A stretch of 36,534 nt of DNA from Chloroflexota bacterium (GTDB taxonomy: Bacteria > Chloroflexota > Anaerolineae > Anaerolineales > Anaerolineaceae). A model generated the notes under the pieces. That model was not told the origin of the DNA. It saw only the letters and a program-made list of their open reading frames with translations, and did not search any database. Of this stretch, positions 35,004-36,534 are shown piece after piece (the stretch's first letter is position 1; the number at the start of each line of letters is the position of its first letter). The position numbers and the translations under genes were made by a program. Location of the stretch: positions 1 through 36,534 of the forward strand of contig JAJXZS010000017.1 in NCBI GenBank assembly GCA_021779955.1. Direction: 5' to 3'.

Positions 35004-36326
35004 TCATCCAAACAGGCGTGACATTCCTTTTCCGCCTGTTTTTTGCAGGGTTTTGATCAATTTCTGCGCATCGCGGAACTGCTTGATCATCCGGTTGACA
35101 TCCTGCACCTCAGTGCCAGACCCGGCTGCAATCCTGCGCCTCCGCGAAGCATTAAGCAGATCCGGATTTCTCCGCTCTGCCACAGTCATTGAGTTGATAA
35201 TGGCTTCCGTGCGCTTGAGTTGCACTTCGGCATCCGCCGTCGAAACGTTTTTCGCGGCGGCTCCCATGCTCCCCGGAAGCATATCCATCACCTGTTGTAA
35301 AGGTCCCATCTTGCGCAGCTGCTTGAGCTGCTGAAGATAATCCTCGAGATCGAGTTGGCCTTTGAGCAGTTTCTCAGCCTGTTGCTGCTGGGCTTTCTGG
35401 TCGAAGGCTTGCTCGGCTTTCTCGATCAAGCCAATCATATCACCCATTCCCAAAATGCGGGAAGCCAAACGCGAAGGATCGTACGCTTCTATCGCATCGA
35501 CACCCTCGCCGGTGCTCAAGTACTTGATGGGCACACCGGTCACGCTGCGCACTGAAATTGCCGCGCCACCCCTGGCGTCGCCGTCCATCTTGGTCATGAT
35601 CAGCCCGGTGATCTTAATTGTATCTCGGAATCCCTCGGCGATGTGCAAGGCTTCCTGTCCAACCATGGCATCCACGACAAGCAGCGTATCCGCGATCTTA
35701 ACCTTTCTGGCAATCGCCTGGAGTTCGTCCATCAGAGCCTGGTCGAGTTGAGAACGGCCTGCGGTATCGAAGACGACCACTGTGTAGCCGCCCTTTTCAG
35801 CTTTGTCAAACGCTTTTGCAGCCAGTTCGGGCGGCTTCAGGTTCGTGTCGGTGTAAACCTCCACACCCACCCGCTCACCCAGCGTCTGCAACTGTTTGAC
35901 TGCAGCGGGCCGGTAGGGGTCGGCAGCCACGAGCAGCACCCTTTCGCCCTCTGCGCGCAGCTTGCGCGCCAGCTTTGCTGCTGCAGTGGTCTTGCCCGAG
36001 CCCTGCAATCCTACAAGCATGATCGCCCGCGGCCGTGGACCAGCCAGGTTGAGCTTATCGGGTTCACCCAGGGTGGCGATCAACTCCTCATTGACGATCT
36101 TGATCACCTGTTGGGCAGGGTTGAGCGCGCGAGAAACTTCTGCACCGACGGCCCTTTCGCGGACCCTGGCGGTGAAATCCTTCACAACTCCGTAGTTGAC
36201 ATCCGCCTCGAGCAACGCCAGCCGGACTTCACGCATCATGGCATCCACATCCGCAGGTGAAAGCTTGCCCCTGCGGCGGAGTTGCTGGAAAATATCGTTT
36301 AGTCTGCCTGTCAGATTCTCGAACAT
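35004..36326 (-). CDS. ffh: Signal recognition particle GTPase Ffh
   Basis: A 440-residue SRP54 protein that binds signal peptides and 4.5S RNA and delivers ribosomes to FtsY at the membrane. An N domain (1-95) is followed by the G domain with GLQGSGKTT (106-114), DPYRPAAVKQL, DTAGRSQLD, TKMDGDARGGAA and GVPIKYLSTGE. The M domain (about 320-430) has Met/Gln-rich helices and GSGTEVQDVNRMIKQF, the RNA-binding segment. Length and motifs are normal. The ribosome site before the ATG is weak. Its promoter lies about 60-85 bases upstream, and a possible mobile element starts just beyond it. Confidence 0.97.
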   Translation of the reverse strand: MFENLTGRLNDIFQQLRRRGKLSPADVDAMMREVRLALLEADVNYGVVKDFTARVRERAVGAEVSRALNPAQQVIKIVNEELIATLGEPDKLNLAGPRPRAIMLVGLQGSGKTTAAAKLARKLRAEGERVLLVAADPYRPAAVKQLQTLGERVGVEVYTDTNLKPPELAAKAFDKAEKGGYTVVVFDTAGRSQLDQALMDELQAIARKVKIADTLLVVDAMVGQEALHIAEGFRDTIKITGLIMTKMDGDARGGAAISVRSVTGVPIKYLSTGEGVDAIEAYDPSRLASRILGMGDMIGLIEKAEQAFDQKAQQQQAEKLLKGQLDLEDYLQQLKQLRKMGPLQQVMDMLPGSMGAAAKNVSTADAEVQLKRTEAIINSMTVAERRNPDLLNASRRRRIAAGSGTEVQDVNRMIKQFRDAQKLIKTLQKTGGKGMSRLFG

Positions 36327-36355
36327 TGACCGTCACTTCATTAATAACAAATATC

Positions 36356-36369
36356 CCACCTGCTGGTGG
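36356..36369 (-). promoter_or_regulatory. Small hairpin in the ffh leader
   Basis: CCACC (36356-36360) and GGTGG (36365-36369) with a 4-base loop, between the predicted transcription start (about 36376) and the ffh start codon. No T-run follows. Function unknown. Confidence 0.35.
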
Positions 36370-36382
36370 AGCAACAGCCGCA

Positions 36383-36411
36383 ATTTTAGCCTGAAGGCCC
36401 CATCCCGTCAA
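36383..36411 (-). promoter_or_regulatory. Promoter of ffh
   Basis: On the minus strand TTGACG (36406-36411) and TAAAAT (36383-36388) are 17 bases apart, each one base from consensus. The predicted leader is about 50 nt. Confidence 0.75.
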
Positions 36412-36420
36412 GTAAGCCGT

Positions 36421-36534
36421 ATTAGTTCACCTAAAATGTTACTGAAATACAATCGTTAGGTCAAAAGATAATGTTACTGAGGCCAACGATGTCCGAAACC
36501 GACCCGATGAATGTAGACGAACGAAGGAAGTATT
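36421..36534 (+). mobile_element. Possible left end of an insertion sequence
   Basis: AATGTTACTGA occurs twice as a direct repeat (36435-36445 and 36470-36480, period 35), and ACCTAA/TTAGGT form an inverted pair (36429-36434, 36456-36461). An ORF starts 8 bases after the second repeat and runs off the window. Repeated end-proximal sites followed at once by an ORF are what one expects of a transposase-bound IS end. The other end and target duplication are not visible. Confidence 0.4.
36489..36534 (+). CDS. Start of an ORF, possibly a transposase (cut by window edge)
   Basis: Only 15 codons are present: MSETDPMNVDERRKY. The segment NVDERRKY resembles, from memory, the start of DDE integrase-type transposases in environmental bacteria, where it precedes a helix-turn-helix. 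There is no clear Shine-Dalgarno sequence. Too short for firm identification; the adjacent repeats support the mobile-element reading. Confidence 0.4.
   Translation, partial: MSETDPMNVDERRKY

Overview
The window reads as chromosomal DNA from a Chloroflexota bacterium, most likely an Anaerolineae-type lineage. This is inferred from gene content, since no rRNA is present. The pointers are two membrane proteins of the 'YYY' family (YYYxG motif, DUF2298-type), which as I recall is shared mainly by archaea and Chloroflexi; a mevalonate kinase next to an archaeal-type isopentenyl phosphate kinase; and a topoisomerase I with an extra N-terminal zinc ribbon. Coding density is very high. The largest gene-free gaps are about 155-165 bp (3643-3797, 7080-7239, 36327-36488) and no stretch over 300 bp lacks a gene. 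I saw no tRNA, rRNA or CRISPR array.

Layout. (1) 1-3642, minus: rpoC, cut at the left edge, with its own promoter and a leader hairpin, preceded by an orphan histidine kinase (3798-7079) and not by rpoB. (2) 7240-22669, minus: a tightly packed run read lepA, LPG-synthase-like membrane protein, CDP-paratose-2-epimerase-like SDR, GT4 glycosyltransferase, a 1778-residue GT39-YYY fusion, a stand-alone YYY protein, a second GT39-like protein, and cmk. (3) 22732-23538, minus: tlyA, divergent from (4) 23585-27891, plus: a UbiA-family prenyltransferase (decaprenyl-phosphate phosphoribosyltransferase type), mevalonate kinase, isopentenyl phosphate kinase, a dGTPase-like HD hydrolase and greA, ending in a strong two-way terminator. 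(5) 27944-29038, minus: a two-TM protein of unknown function. (6) 29153-36326, minus: ffh, rpsP, khpA, rimM, dprA, mannose-1-phosphate guanylyltransferase and topA, in transcription order. (7) 36421-36534: repeated sequence and the first 15 codons of a plus-strand ORF that may be the end of an insertion sequence.

How it fits together. Regions 2 and 4 can be read as one theme: isoprenoid supply (mevalonate kinase, IPK), a polyprenyl-phosphate sugar donor (UbiA-type enzyme), nucleotide-sugar supply (epimerase; the guanylyltransferase in region 6), a cytoplasmic glycosyltransferase (GT4), and several large GT-C-like membrane proteins that could act on lipid-linked sugars outside the membrane. 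That points to an undescribed cell-envelope glycosylation system resembling archaeal lipid-linked glycosylation. Individual family assignments are mostly firm; the pathway is inference.
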